Assembly: GCF_002749615.1 (NCBI RefSeq)
Contig: NZ_CP024201.1
Location: forward strand, 3,515,001-3,579,000
Length of the DNA stretch: 64,000 nt
Direction: 5' to 3'
Source of the DNA: Caulobacter mirabilis
GTDB taxonomy: Bacteria > Pseudomonadota > Alphaproteobacteria > Caulobacterales > Caulobacteraceae
In this document: positions 6,979 to 15,580 of the stretch, one piece after another
Layout of the letters: every line of letters starts with the position of its first letter
Position numbering within the stretch: the stretch's first letter is position 1
Program-made: the position numbers and the translations under genes
Notes under the pieces: generated by a model
What the model was told of the DNA's origin: nothing
What the model saw: the letters and a program-made list of their open reading frames with translations, nothing else
The model's database searches: none

Positions 6979-9927
6979 ATGATCCGTCTCGTCCGCCCGG
7001 CCCTCGTCGCCGTGTCGGCCCTGTCCCTCACCGCCTGCGCCGGCCTGACGGACAAACTCCCGAGCTTCTCCGGCAAGGCTTCAGACGCCCCCGCCGCTGC
7101 GGCGAAACCCGCCAAGCCCGCCCTGTTCGCTTCGGCCGCCGCGCCGGCGCTGCAGCCCGGCCAATGGCCGCAGGCGGCGACGGACGTCGCGGCCGACCCC
7201 ACGGTCCGCTTCGGCGCGCTGCCCAACGGCATGCGCTACGCCCTGATGCGCAACGCGACCCCGCCCGGCCAGGCCGCGCTGCGCCTGCACATCGCCGCCG
7301 GTTCGCTGATGGAGACCGACGCCCAGCAGGGCTTGGCCCACTTCCTGGAGCACATGGCCTTCAACGGCTCGAAGGGCATTCCGGAAGGCGAGATGGTCAA
7401 GGCGCTCGAGCGCCAGGGCCTGGCCTTCGGGGCCGACACCAACGCCTCGACCGGTTTCGACGAGACCGTCTACCAGCTCGACCTGCCGCGGACCGACGAC
7501 GCCACCGTCGATCTGTCGTTGAAGATGATGCGGGAAACGGCCAGCGAGTTGCTGATCGCCGCGGACGCCGTCGACCGCGAGCGCGGCGTCGTGCTGTCGG
7601 AGGAGCGGACCCGCGACGGCCCCAGCTGGCGCGTGTTCAAGGCCCGGCTGAACTTCAACCTGAAGGGCCAGCGCCCGCCGGAGCGCCTGCCGATCGGCAA
7701 GGTCGACGTTCTGCGCACCGCGCCGCGGGACGAGATCGTCGACTTCTACCATCGATACTACCGCCCGGAACGGGCGACGCTGGTGATGGTCGGCGACTTC
7801 GACGTCGACGCCATGGAAGCCAAGATCAAGGGCCTGTTCGGCGACTGGAGCGGAACGGGGCCGGCCGGCGCGAATCCTGATCGCGGCAAGGTCGCCAAGC
7901 GCGACCTCGAGACCATGATCGTGGTCGAGCCAGGCTCCGCGACCAACATGCAGATCTCCTGGGTCTCGCCGCCCGATCTGGCGCGGGACTCGAACGCGGA
8001 ACGCCGGAAGAGCTGGACCGAACAGCTCGGTTTCGCGGTTCTGAACCGCCGGCTCGAAGCGATCGCCCGCGGCGGCCAGCCGCCCTTCCTCAGCGCCGGC
8101 GCCTTCGCCGGCGACCAGTTCCGAACGGCGAGAATCACCACCCTGGCCGTCACCGCCCGCCCCGGCGAGTGGCAGCCCGCCTTGACCGCCGTCGACGCTG
8201 AACAGCGCCGCGCGGTGCAGTACGGCGTGCGCCAGGACGAGCTCGATCGCGAGATCGCGGAGATCCGCGCCTCCCTGACGGCGCGTGTCGCCGCGGCCGC
8301 CACCCGCCGCACCCCGAACCTGGCCGACGGCATCGTCGGCTCGATCGGCGACGAGGAGGTGGTCACCAGTCCCGCCCAGGATCTGGCCTTCTTCGAGGCC
8401 TTGGTGAAGGACCTGAAGGCGGAAACCGTGTCGGCCGCGCTGAAGAAGGCCTTCGCCGGCTCGGGACCGCTGGTGTTCGTCGCGACCCCCAAGCCGATCG
8501 ACGGCAACGAGGCGGCGGTGACCGCCGCCCTGGAATCGGCGCGAAAGGTCGCCGTCGCTCCGCCGGAGGCCGTGCGCCAGGTCGCTTGGCCCTACGAGTC
8601 GTTCGGTGCGCCGAGCAAGGTCGTTGAACAGACCGACGTGACCGATCTGGACGCCGCCTTCGTCCGGTTCGAGAACGGCGTGCGGCTTACCGTCAAGCCG
8701 ACCAAGTTCCGCGACGACCAGGTGCTGGTGAAGGTTCGCATCGGCGACGGCTTGCTGAGCCAACCGGCTGACCGGCAGTCGCTCGGCTGGGCCTCGGGCG
8801 CGGTCATCGAGGGCGGCCTGGCCAAGATCCCTCAGGAAGATATCGAACGCGTCCTGGCCTCGAAGCTGTACGGGGCGCGTTTCTCGGTGGAGGACGACGC
8901 CTACAGCCTGAGCGGCGGCACCCGCCCCGAGGATCTGGACACCCAGCTGCAGGTCCTGGCCGCCTACGCCTCGGAGCCCGGCTGGCGTCCGGAGGCGTTC
9001 GAACGGCTGCGGACCTACGCCGGCACCCTGAACGCGCAGTGGGAAGCGACCGACAACGGCGTCTTCAGCCGCGATCTGGCGGGCCTGCTGCACAACGGCG
9101 ACCGCCGCTGGACCTGGCCCTCGGCCCAGGATCTGGCCTCAGCGGCGCCTGGCGATCTCAAGACCGCCTTCAACAGCGCCCTGACGACCGGTCCCCTGGA
9201 GATCGTCATCGTCGGCGACATCACCGAGGAGAAGGCGATCGCCGCGGTGGCGCGCACCTTCGGCGCCCTGCCCGCCCGCGCCCAGCGGAAGGACGACCCG
9301 ATGGGCGTGGTCGGCTTCCCCGCCCCCAACGCCGCGCCGGAAGTGCTGACCCACAAGGGGCGCGACGACCAAGCCGTGGCCTATGTCGCCTGGAAGACCG
9401 ACGACTTCTTCGCCGACATGCAGCGGGCCCGGAACGCCGCCGTCCTGGCGGACGTCATGAACCTGCGGCTGACCGATGAACTGCGCGAGAAGCAGGGTGC
9501 GACCTATTCCCCGTCCGTGGGGTCGGTCGCCAGCGACGTCTGGCGCGGCTGGGGCTACGTCTCGGCGCGGGTCGAGGTGCCGCCGGCGCTGGTCGACGGC
9601 TTCTATCGCGACGTCGCCAAGATCGCCGCCGACCTGCGGGCTTCGCCCCCAACGGCGGACGAGATGGACCGCGCCAAGAAGCCGCGCCTGGAGCGGCTGA
9701 CCAAGGCCCGGGAAACCAACGAGTACTGGCTCGGCGAGCTGGCCGGGGCCCAGACCGATCCGCGCCGGCTGGCCACGATCCGGTCCCTGCTGGCCGGCTA
9801 TGAGCGGGTCACGGCGGCCGACGTCCAGGCGGCGGCGAAACAGTATCTGACGGAGGACAAGGCATGGCGACTGGTGGTGCGGCCTGCGACCGCGGGCGGG
9901 ACGCCCGACAAGGCGGCGGCGCAATGA
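6979..9927 (+). CDS. M16-family (insulinase-like) zinc peptidase, lipoprotein
   Basis: A 982-residue protein with a lipobox (LTAC, Cys20), so probably anchored in the envelope. The inverted zinc motif HFLEH (121-125) and downstream acidic residues (VLSEERTRDG) mark an active first M16 unit; further M16 repeats continue to the C end. Family members degrade peptides inside a clamshell chamber. The frame is open far upstream, but the signal peptide fixes the ATG at 6979. The next gene overlaps the stop (ATGA), so both are probably one operon. Confidence 0.92.
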   Translation: MIRLVRPALVAVSALSLTACAGLTDKLPSFSGKASDAPAAAAKPAKPALFASAAAPALQPGQWPQAATDVAADPTVRFGALPNGMRYALMRNATPPGQAALRLHIAAGSLMETDAQQGLAHFLEHMAFNGSKGIPEGEMVKALERQGLAFGADTNASTGFDETVYQLDLPRTDDATVDLSLKMMRETASELLIAADAVDRERGVVLSEERTRDGPSWRVFKARLNFNLKGQRPPERLPIGKVDVLRTAPRDEIVDFYHRYYRPERATLVMVGDFDVDAMEAKIKGLFGDWSGTGPAGANPDRGKVAKRDLETMIVVEPGSATNMQISWVSPPDLARDSNAERRKSWTEQLGFAVLNRRLEAIARGGQPPFLSAGAFAGDQFRTARITTLAVTARPGEWQPALTAVDAEQRRAVQYGVRQDELDREIAEIRASLTARVAAAATRRTPNLADGIVGSIGDEEVVTSPAQDLAFFEALVKDLKAETVSAALKKAFAGSGPLVFVATPKPIDGNEAAVTAALESARKVAVAPPEAVRQVAWPYESFGAPSKVVEQTDVTDLDAAFVRFENGVRLTVKPTKFRDDQVLVKVRIGDGLLSQPADRQSLGWASGAVIEGGLAKIPQEDIERVLASKLYGARFSVEDDAYSLSGGTRPEDLDTQLQVLAAYASEPGWRPEAFERLRTYAGTLNAQWEATDNGVFSRDLAGLLHNGDRRWTWPSAQDLASAAPGDLKTAFNSALTTGPLEIVIVGDITEEKAIAAVARTFGALPARAQRKDDPMGVVGFPAPNAAPEVLTHKGRDDQAVAYVAWKTDDFFADMQRARNAAVLADVMNLRLTDELREKQGATYSPSVGSVASDVWRGWGYVSARVEVPPALVDGFYRDVAKIAADLRASPPTADEMDRAKKPRLERLTKARETNEYWLGELAGAQTDPRRLATIRSLLAGYERVTAADVQAAAKQYLTEDKAWRLVVRPATAGGTPDKAAAQ

Positions 9928-10343
9928 TCCGCGCCGCGATCCTCGGCCTCGGGCTGGCCGCTGCGACAGCGACGGCGGCCTGGGCCGCGCCGGCGCAGGA
10001 GCATGAGCTGCGCTCGCTCGGCCAATGCGCCCTGGCGGCCAGCCTCTACGAGTCCCTGGCCAAGCCGGGCTCGCCGATCGTCCTGACCGACGCCGACAAG
10101 GCTCTGATCGAGAAGATGGACGTCGCCGAGCCGACTCTGAGCAAGCGCGCCAACACCCTCGCCGAGACGATCGGCAAGGAGAAGGCCAAGGCGGTCCACG
10201 ACAAGCTGATGACCGAGTTCAAGGCCCAGCTGGCGCCGGAGGGCAAGCCTCGCCTGCCTCCGCGCGAGGCGCTCGATCGCTACGCGCCGATCATGGAAAG
10301 CTGCATCGCCCGCAGCCAGCTGCTCTCGGGCCTGGCGGGCTGA
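9924..10343 (+). CDS. Hypothetical exported protein
   Basis: A 139-residue protein with a signal peptide (AWA, residue 21) and a mainly helical, charged mature part containing two Cys (SLGQCALAAS and ESCIARS), which could form a disulfide in the periplasm. I recognise no family. The ATG overlaps the M16 stop by four bases, so the two are coupled; an accessory role for the peptidase is a guess. A strong terminator follows. Confidence 0.8.
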   Translation: MIRAAILGLGLAAATATAAWAAPAQEHELRSLGQCALAASLYESLAKPGSPIVLTDADKALIEKMDVAEPTLSKRANTLAETIGKEKAKAVHDKLMTEFKAQLAPEGKPRLPPREALDRYAPIMESCIARSQLLSGLAG

Positions 10344-10364
10344 CCGCGCCATCCGGCGAAGAAA

Positions 10365-10396
10365 AAGGGCGTCTCCAGGAAACTGGAGACGCCCTT
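10365..10396. terminator. Bidirectional Rho-independent terminator
   Basis: A perfect 14-bp stem (AAGGGCGTCTCCAG with its complement) closes a four-base GAAA loop. It is flanked by A-rich sequence on the left and TTCT on the right, and sits between the convergent exported-protein genes. Confidence 0.85.
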
Positions 10397-10421
10397 CTCA
10401 TGTCCGGACGCCCGCCGCGTC

Positions 10422-11309
10422 CTAGTAGACGTAGCCGCCCACGCCGCCGTCGAGATTCAGCGCGCCGACGGCCGAGGCCTCCTCGGCGACGACCTCCTCG
10501 CGGTAGGTCACGTACTTTTCGACGCTGATCATGGTCAGCACCTTCACCCCGGCGCCGAAGCGACGCAGCAGGCTGCGCTCGTTGCAGTCGCGGGCCGGCT
10601 TCTGCGGACGGCAGACCAGCTCATAGTCGCTGGCGCCGCCGGCGCCGCGACGACGGTGCAGGGCCTCGCCCTTGGCGCAGATCATGGTCTGGCCGCCGTC
10701 GAAGGAGATGCGCTCGTTGAAGTCGGCGATGGTGGTCTGCATGCGGGTGCCGGCGATGCAGCGGTACAGTTCGCCCTCGAAGGCCTCGGCCACGTCGCGG
10801 TCGGGGAACACCTGGGAGGCCGGGTGCGGGATGTTGCGGTCGTCCAGGCAGAAGGCCTGGATGACCACGCGGCGCATCCGGGTGCGGGTCGCCTCGTAGG
10901 CGACCTTGCGGGTCTTCTGCAGCCCCTGGACGTTCAGGCCCTGGATCATGCCGCCGCCGGACGGGGGCATGTAGCCGCCGCCACCGCCGCCGCCGCCGTA
11001 GTAGACGTTCGCGGCGGCGCCGGCGCGAGCGCCCGCGCCGGCGGACGCGCCGCTGACGGCGACCGCCACGGCGTTGTTGTTGACGATCACATTGGTGCGC
11101 CCGCCGCCGCCACAGCAGACCGGCGGCTGAGGCGGCCGTGGGGGCGGCGACGGGGGGCGGCAGCACGGCGGCGGCGCGGGCGGCGTGCAGCACGGCGGCG
11201 GCGGCGGGGCGCAGCATTGCGCCTCCGCGTTCCCGCCATCCAGGGCGGCCGACCCGAGCCAGAGCAGAACGCCTCCAGCCAAGGCAATCAGGAAGTTCCG
11301 AGGCGCCAT
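10422..11309 (-). CDS. Cys/Pro-rich exported protein of unknown function
   Basis: A 295-residue protein with a signal peptide ending near AEA30, followed by about 45 residues of alternating Cys pairs and Pro runs (CCAPPPPPCC, PPCCRPPSPPP), an Ala/Gly-rich linker with a YYGGGGGGGG run, and a folded C-terminal part (VVIQAFCLDDRNIPHPASQV, DFNERISFDGGQTMIC). The C-terminal part recalls Caulobacterales-only hypothetical proteins; no function is known to me. The Cys-Pro segment could crosslink or bind metal. Start chosen at ATG 11309 with GGAGGGGG upstream. Confidence 0.8.
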   Translation of the reverse strand: MAPRNFLIALAGGVLLWLGSAALDGGNAEAQCCAPPPPPCCTPPAPPPCCRPPSPPPRPPQPPVCCGGGGRTNVIVNNNAVAVAVSGASAGAGARAGAAANVYYGGGGGGGGYMPPSGGGMIQGLNVQGLQKTRKVAYEATRTRMRRVVIQAFCLDDRNIPHPASQVFPDRDVAEAFEGELYRCIAGTRMQTTIADFNERISFDGGQTMICAKGEALHRRRGAGGASDYELVCRPQKPARDCNERSLLRRFGAGVKVLTMISVEKYVTYREEVVAEEASAVGALNLDGGVGGYVY

Positions 11310-11374
11310 GGGCGAGCCCCCTCCGAAATATTCACCGCGTCCGCCTGCAAGAACCGCGCCGTCGCGACCCCCTC

Positions 11375-11389
11375 GTCCCGAAACGGAAC
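11375..11389. promoter_or_regulatory. 15-bp palindrome upstream of the PAS_5 gene
   Basis: The minus-strand sequence GTTCCGTTTCGGGAC is an inverted repeat with a three-base centre and one mismatch. It is the same element as the perfect palindrome upstream of the XRE regulator gene at 35047-35061, which suggests a common regulator. It lies between the divergent Cys/Pro-rich and PAS_5 genes. Confidence 0.5.
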
Positions 11390-11463
11390 AAAACGGACCT
11401 GGCCCGAACCTTCCCTGCAACCCTCGTGCGGCTGCTTGGAGCCGTTCGGCGGAGGGTCAGGCC

Positions 11464-12009
11464 ATGGTCCATCCCAACACGGAACGATTGACGGAGTATT
11501 GGCGGGCCCAGCGCGGCGACGCGCTCGCGCCGCGCCGCGCCGACATCGACCCCATGGCCTTCCACACCCTGCTGCCGCAGGCGATCATCGTCGGCCGCAG
11601 CAACCAGGGCCGGTTCCCGTTCCGCCTCGTGGGCGGGCTGGTGTCCGACCTTCATCGCCAGGACCTGCGCGGCCGCTGCCTGTTGGAGCTGTGGCGCGCC
11701 GGCGACCGCTGGCGGCTGAAATCCGCCCTGGAGATCGCCCGCCGACGCCCCGAGCCCGTGGTCATCCACGCGGACGCCCTGATCGACGGCGCCGTTCCGT
11801 TGCCGCTCGAGATCCTGCTGGCGCCGCTGACGGGCCCCAGCGGCGAGATCGACCGCTTCCTAGGCCTCTACCAGCCGCTGGGCAGCGTGGGACAGATGCA
11901 GGGCCGGCCGATCCGCGACCTGGCCATGGTCGCCATCACCGGCGGCGGCGAGGGCGACGAGGCCCGCGCCCTGCGCCTGGCCTCACTGGACGGCCGCCGG
12001 ATCGCCTGA
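11464..12009 (+). CDS. PAS_5-domain protein
   Basis: A 181-residue soluble protein; residues ~10-145 match the PAS_5 group common in alphaproteobacteria (TEYWRAQRGDALAPRRADIDP, then FPFRLVGG and LPLEILLAPL). It has no output domain, so it may sense a ligand and act through a partner. The ATG was chosen at the family's usual MVHPNTERL-type start. A GTTCCG palindrome lies 75 bases upstream. Confidence 0.8.
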   Translation: MVHPNTERLTEYWRAQRGDALAPRRADIDPMAFHTLLPQAIIVGRSNQGRFPFRLVGGLVSDLHRQDLRGRCLLELWRAGDRWRLKSALEIARRRPEPVVIHADALIDGAVPLPLEILLAPLTGPSGEIDRFLGLYQPLGSVGQMQGRPIRDLAMVAITGGGEGDEARALRLASLDGRRIA

Positions 12010-12103
12010 CACGGCGGCTACTGCGAGCGCGGGTGAGAGTCAGTTGCATTGAGAAAGGCCCTCCCCTAACAAGCCCCGAACTGTGATCTCCGGGGACATC
12101 GGC

Positions 12104-14218
12104 ATGTCGAAGCGTGTTGGCCGTCGCGTGGCTTTGAAGACGGCTCTGCTCGCGGCGAGCGGTCTGGCCTGGGCCCCGGCCCTCGCGCTGGCGAACGACG
12201 CGACCGATGTCGACCAGGTCGTCATCACCGCCCAGCGCGCGACCACCGCGACCAAGACCGACACGCGACTGCTCGAGACGCCCCAGGCGATCAGCGTCGT
12301 CCCGGCCGAGCTGTTCGCCGACCGCGGCGTCACCACCATGCAGGAGACGCTGCGCTACACCGCCGGCGTCAACAGCGAGGCCTACGGCCTGGACACCCGC
12401 CAGGACCAGCCGGCCGCGCGGGGCTTCTACTCGACCCAGTACCAGGACGGGATGCGCAAGCTGGTCGGCTACAGCCTGATCCCGCGCACCGAGACCTACA
12501 CCCTGGAACGGGTCGAGCTGCTGCGCGGCCCCTCGTCGGTGCTCTACGGCCAGTCCAACACCGGCGGCATCGTCAACATGATGAGCAAGCGGCCGCGCGA
12601 GGACTTCGGCGGCGAGGTCGCGCTGCAGTACGGCGGCTGGGACCGCAAGCAGCTGCAGTTCGACGTCACCGGCGGCCTGGGCGGCGGGGTCTCGGGGCGG
12701 CTGGTCGGCGTGGCGCGGGACAGCGGCCTGCAGACCCGCCACATCGACGACGACCGCCTGCTGCTGGCCCCTTCGCTGGCCTGGAAGCCGACCGACGCGA
12801 CGACCGTCACCCTGCTGGGCGTGATCCAGCGGGACCGCACCGCCTCCAGCCAGCAGTTCCTGCCTGTCACCGCCTCGCTCCAGGCGCCGGCCGGCCGCCG
12901 GTTGGACGATCGCACCTTCCTCGGCGAACCGGACTTCGACCGCCTGGACACCAACCAGACCGGCGCGACCCTGCTGGTCGAGCACCGCTTCTCCGATCGC
13001 CTGACCGTCAATGGCGGCCTCCGCTACGTGAAGGCCGACGCCGCCTTCGACGAGATCTATCCGAACGTCTACCTGAGCCCGGGCAGCCCGTTCCTGGACG
13101 CGGACAGGCGCATCCTGCCGCGCAGCGCCTATTCGATCCGCTCCGACACCAAGACCTGGACCGCGGACCTCAACGCCCAGTATCGCTTCACCACCGGCGC
13201 CTTCGAACACCGGCTGCTGATCGGGATCGACTACATCGATTTCAACGAGACCAGCCGCAGCGGCTTCGGCGCGACGACCTCCATCGACGCCTACCGGCCG
13301 GTCTACGGGACGTTCACGGCGCCCGCGCTCGCCGCGCTGGATCCCCAGGACCAGACCCAGGTCGGCCTCTATCTCCAGGACCAGATCCGCTGGAACGACC
13401 TGTCGCTGGTGCTCGGCGTGCGGCGGGACAAGGCCAAGAACCAGGTCGGAGCCTACCGGCAGACGGACGAGGCCACGACCTATCGCGTCGGGGCGATCTA
13501 CGATCTGGGCCAGGGCGTGTCGCCCTACATCAGCTACGCCGAATCCTTCCTGCCGGTCTCCGGTCTGGACGTCTACGGCAAGCCCTACCAGCCGCAGGAA
13601 GGCCGGCAGCTGGAGGGCGGCGTGAAGTGGCAGCCGCGCGCCGGCACGCTGGTCAGCTTCGCCGCCTACAAGATCACCGAGACCAACCGGCTGACGAACG
13701 ACCCCTACTTCGTGCTCAACTCCACCCAGACCGGCGAGGTGGAATCGACAGGCTTCGAGGTCGAGGCCTCGCACGCGGTGACGCGCGACCTGGTGGTCAC
13801 CGCCGCCTACAGCTTCACCCGGGCCGAGGTGACCAGCAGCATCTTCACGCCCGAGATCGGCGTGCAGCTCAGCGACACGCCCAAGCATCAGGCCTCGCTC
13901 TGGGCGGTGAAGACCTTCCGCCTGGCCGACGAGGTGGACCTGCGCCTGGGCGGCGGCGCCCGCTACGTCGGCGAGACCCTCTCGACCGGCCTGCCCAGCG
14001 CCATCACCACCCCGTCGACGGGACTGGCCGGCGCGATCACGACGCCGAGCTACACCCTGTGGGACGGGCTGGCGGCCCTGGACTGGAAAGCCTGGTCCTT
14101 CACGCTCAGCGCAACCAACCTGTTCGACAAGAGCTACTACACCTCATGCCGCACCTTCGGCGACTGCTTCACGGGCAACCGCCGGAACGTCGTCGGGACC
14201 TTGAGCTATCGCTTCTAG
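12104..14218 (+). CDS. TonB-dependent siderophore receptor
   Basis: A 704-residue outer-membrane protein with a signal peptide ending at ALA30, a TonB-box-like stretch (DVDQVVITAQR), a plug domain (ETPQAISVVPAELF, RVELLRGPSSVLYGQSNTGG) and a 22-strand barrel ending in a terminal aromatic residue (TLSYRF). FhuA/FecA-like receptors import ferric siderophores. I start at ATG 12104 with CGGGGA upstream rather than at an upstream GTG. The PepSY gene follows after 10 bases, which supports a siderophore uptake and reduction operon. The siderophore cannot be told. Confidence 0.92.
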   Translation: MSKRVGRRVALKTALLAASGLAWAPALALANDATDVDQVVITAQRATTATKTDTRLLETPQAISVVPAELFADRGVTTMQETLRYTAGVNSEAYGLDTRQDQPAARGFYSTQYQDGMRKLVGYSLIPRTETYTLERVELLRGPSSVLYGQSNTGGIVNMMSKRPREDFGGEVALQYGGWDRKQLQFDVTGGLGGGVSGRLVGVARDSGLQTRHIDDDRLLLAPSLAWKPTDATTVTLLGVIQRDRTASSQQFLPVTASLQAPAGRRLDDRTFLGEPDFDRLDTNQTGATLLVEHRFSDRLTVNGGLRYVKADAAFDEIYPNVYLSPGSPFLDADRRILPRSAYSIRSDTKTWTADLNAQYRFTTGAFEHRLLIGIDYIDFNETSRSGFGATTSIDAYRPVYGTFTAPALAALDPQDQTQVGLYLQDQIRWNDLSLVLGVRRDKAKNQVGAYRQTDEATTYRVGAIYDLGQGVSPYISYAESFLPVSGLDVYGKPYQPQEGRQLEGGVKWQPRAGTLVSFAAYKITETNRLTNDPYFVLNSTQTGEVESTGFEVEASHAVTRDLVVTAAYSFTRAEVTSSIFTPEIGVQLSDTPKHQASLWAVKTFRLADEVDLRLGGGARYVGETLSTGLPSAITTPSTGLAGAITTPSYTLWDGLAALDWKAWSFTLSATNLFDKSYYTSCRTFGDCFTGNRRNVVGTLSYRF

Positions 14219-14228
14219 GAGCCTCGGG

Positions 14229-15389
14229 ATGAAGCACGGAACCGTCCGGAACTGGTACCTGGTCCACAAATGGACCAGCCTGATCTGCACCGTCTTCCTG
14301 CTGATGCTGTGCATCACCGGGCTGCCGCTGATCTTCTGGCACGAGATCGAGGAACTGACCGGCCGCCATCCGGAGGTGAAGCCGGTCGTGGCCGCGACCG
14401 CGCCGGCGAACCTGGACCAAGTGCTGAAGGCCGGCGTCGTTCCCGGCGGCGTGCCGCTGTACCTCAGCTTCGACGACCACGACCCGATCCTCTACGTCAA
14501 CAGCGCGCCGAGCCTGGAGACGCCGCCGAACGACACCACCTCGACCGCCTTCGACGCCCGCACGGGCGAGGCGATCAAGATCCCGCCCTTCAACGAAGGG
14601 ATCATGTGGATCCTGTTCCGGCTGCACACCGACCTGTTCGCGGGACTGCCGGGAATGCTCTTCCTGGGCGGGATGGGCGCGCTGTTCGTGGTCTCGATCG
14701 TCTCGGGCGTGGTCGTCTACGGCCCGTTCATGCGCAAGCTGGACTTCGGCACGGTGCGGACCTCCCGCAGCAGCCGGCTGAAGTGGCTGGACCTGCACAA
14801 CCTGCTTGGGATCGTCACCCTGTCCTGGGCGGCGGTGGTCGGCTTCACGGGGGTGATCAACACCCTGTCCGACCCGCTGATCTCGGCCTGGCAGAACGAC
14901 CAGCTGGCCGAGATGGTCAGCGCGTACAAGACCCTGCCCCCGCCGACCCGGTTCGGCTCGGTGCAGGCGGCGGTCGATACGGCCAAGGCCGCGGCTCCGG
15001 GCATGACCCCGTCCTTCATCGCCTTCCCCGGCACGCCGTACAGCAGCCCGCACCACTACGCCGTCTACATGCACGGCGAGACGGCGCTGACCAGCAAGCT
15101 CTACACCCCGGCCCTGATCGACGTTGAGACCGGCAAGCTGACCGACATGCGCAGCATGCCCTGGTACATCCAGGGCCTGTTCCTGTCGCAGCCGCTGCAC
15201 TTCGGCGACTACGGCGAGATGCCGCTCAAGATTCTGTGGGCGGTGCTGGACATCATCAGCATCGTCGTGCTGGGCAGCGGCCTCTACCTCTGGCTCGGCA
15301 AGCGGCGGACCTCGCTGGAGGCGCGGCTCAAGGAGCTGGAGACCGGCGGCGCGGCGACGCCCGCCCTGGCCCGCGCGGGAGACGCCTGA
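14229..15389 (+). CDS. PepSY-associated membrane protein (putative ferric-siderophore reductase)
   Basis: A 386-residue inner-membrane protein with four or five helices (first at WTSLICTVFLLMLCITGLPL) and conserved His in or next to helices (HKWTSL, FRLHTDLF, DLHNLLG), typical of PepSY_TM proteins that bind haem and reduce ferric siderophores in the periplasm. It is immediately downstream of the TonB receptor and overlaps the next small gene (TGATGG). Confidence 0.87.
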   Translation: MKHGTVRNWYLVHKWTSLICTVFLLMLCITGLPLIFWHEIEELTGRHPEVKPVVAATAPANLDQVLKAGVVPGGVPLYLSFDDHDPILYVNSAPSLETPPNDTTSTAFDARTGEAIKIPPFNEGIMWILFRLHTDLFAGLPGMLFLGGMGALFVVSIVSGVVVYGPFMRKLDFGTVRTSRSSRLKWLDLHNLLGIVTLSWAAVVGFTGVINTLSDPLISAWQNDQLAEMVSAYKTLPPPTRFGSVQAAVDTAKAAAPGMTPSFIAFPGTPYSSPHHYAVYMHGETALTSKLYTPALIDVETGKLTDMRSMPWYIQGLFLSQPLHFGDYGEMPLKILWAVLDIISIVVLGSGLYLWLGKRRTSLEARLKELETGGAATPALARAGDA

Positions 15390-15580
15390 TGGCCGGCGCC
15401 AAGGGCGGCAAGAAGCGTTGGCGCGAGGTCTACCGCCAGCCGACGGTCCTGGGGATCATCGGGCTGGCGGGGCTGATCTGCGCCCTGGTCGGGGACGGCT
15501 GGTGGGACGTCCTGTCCTGGGCCCTGCTCGGTTACACCTGCGCCGTGATCGTCTGGGCCCTGGCGGTCAAGCGGAGCTAG
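15389..15580 (+). CDS. Small membrane protein of the siderophore operon
   Basis: A 63-residue protein with a basic N end (GAKGGKKRWREVYRQ) and two transmembrane helices (~20-36 and 43-59). Its ATG overlaps the PepSY gene stop, so it is coupled. Similar small proteins often follow PepSY_TM genes; its function is unknown but it may be a subunit of the same reductase. It ends convergently, overlapping the aldo/keto reductase stop by four bases. Confidence 0.8.
   Translation: MAGAKGGKKRWREVYRQPTVLGIIGLAGLICALVGDGWWDVLSWALLGYTCAVIVWALAVKRS

Noticed and set aside
7081..9093. 670-codon minus-strand frame opposite the M16 peptidase.
   Set aside because: Antisense shadow typical of GC-rich DNA; no domain and the real gene has motifs and a lipobox.
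12033..12056. Fur-box-like sequence (GAGAGTCAGTTGCATTGAG) upstream of the TonB receptor.
   Set aside because: Symmetry is poor and I cannot match it to a known alphaproteobacterial Fur, Irr or RirA site, though iron control of this locus is likely.
11936..13888. 650-codon minus-strand frame opposite the TonB receptor.
   Set aside because: Shadow frame; low-complexity His/Arg/Gln/Gly composition and no start signals.
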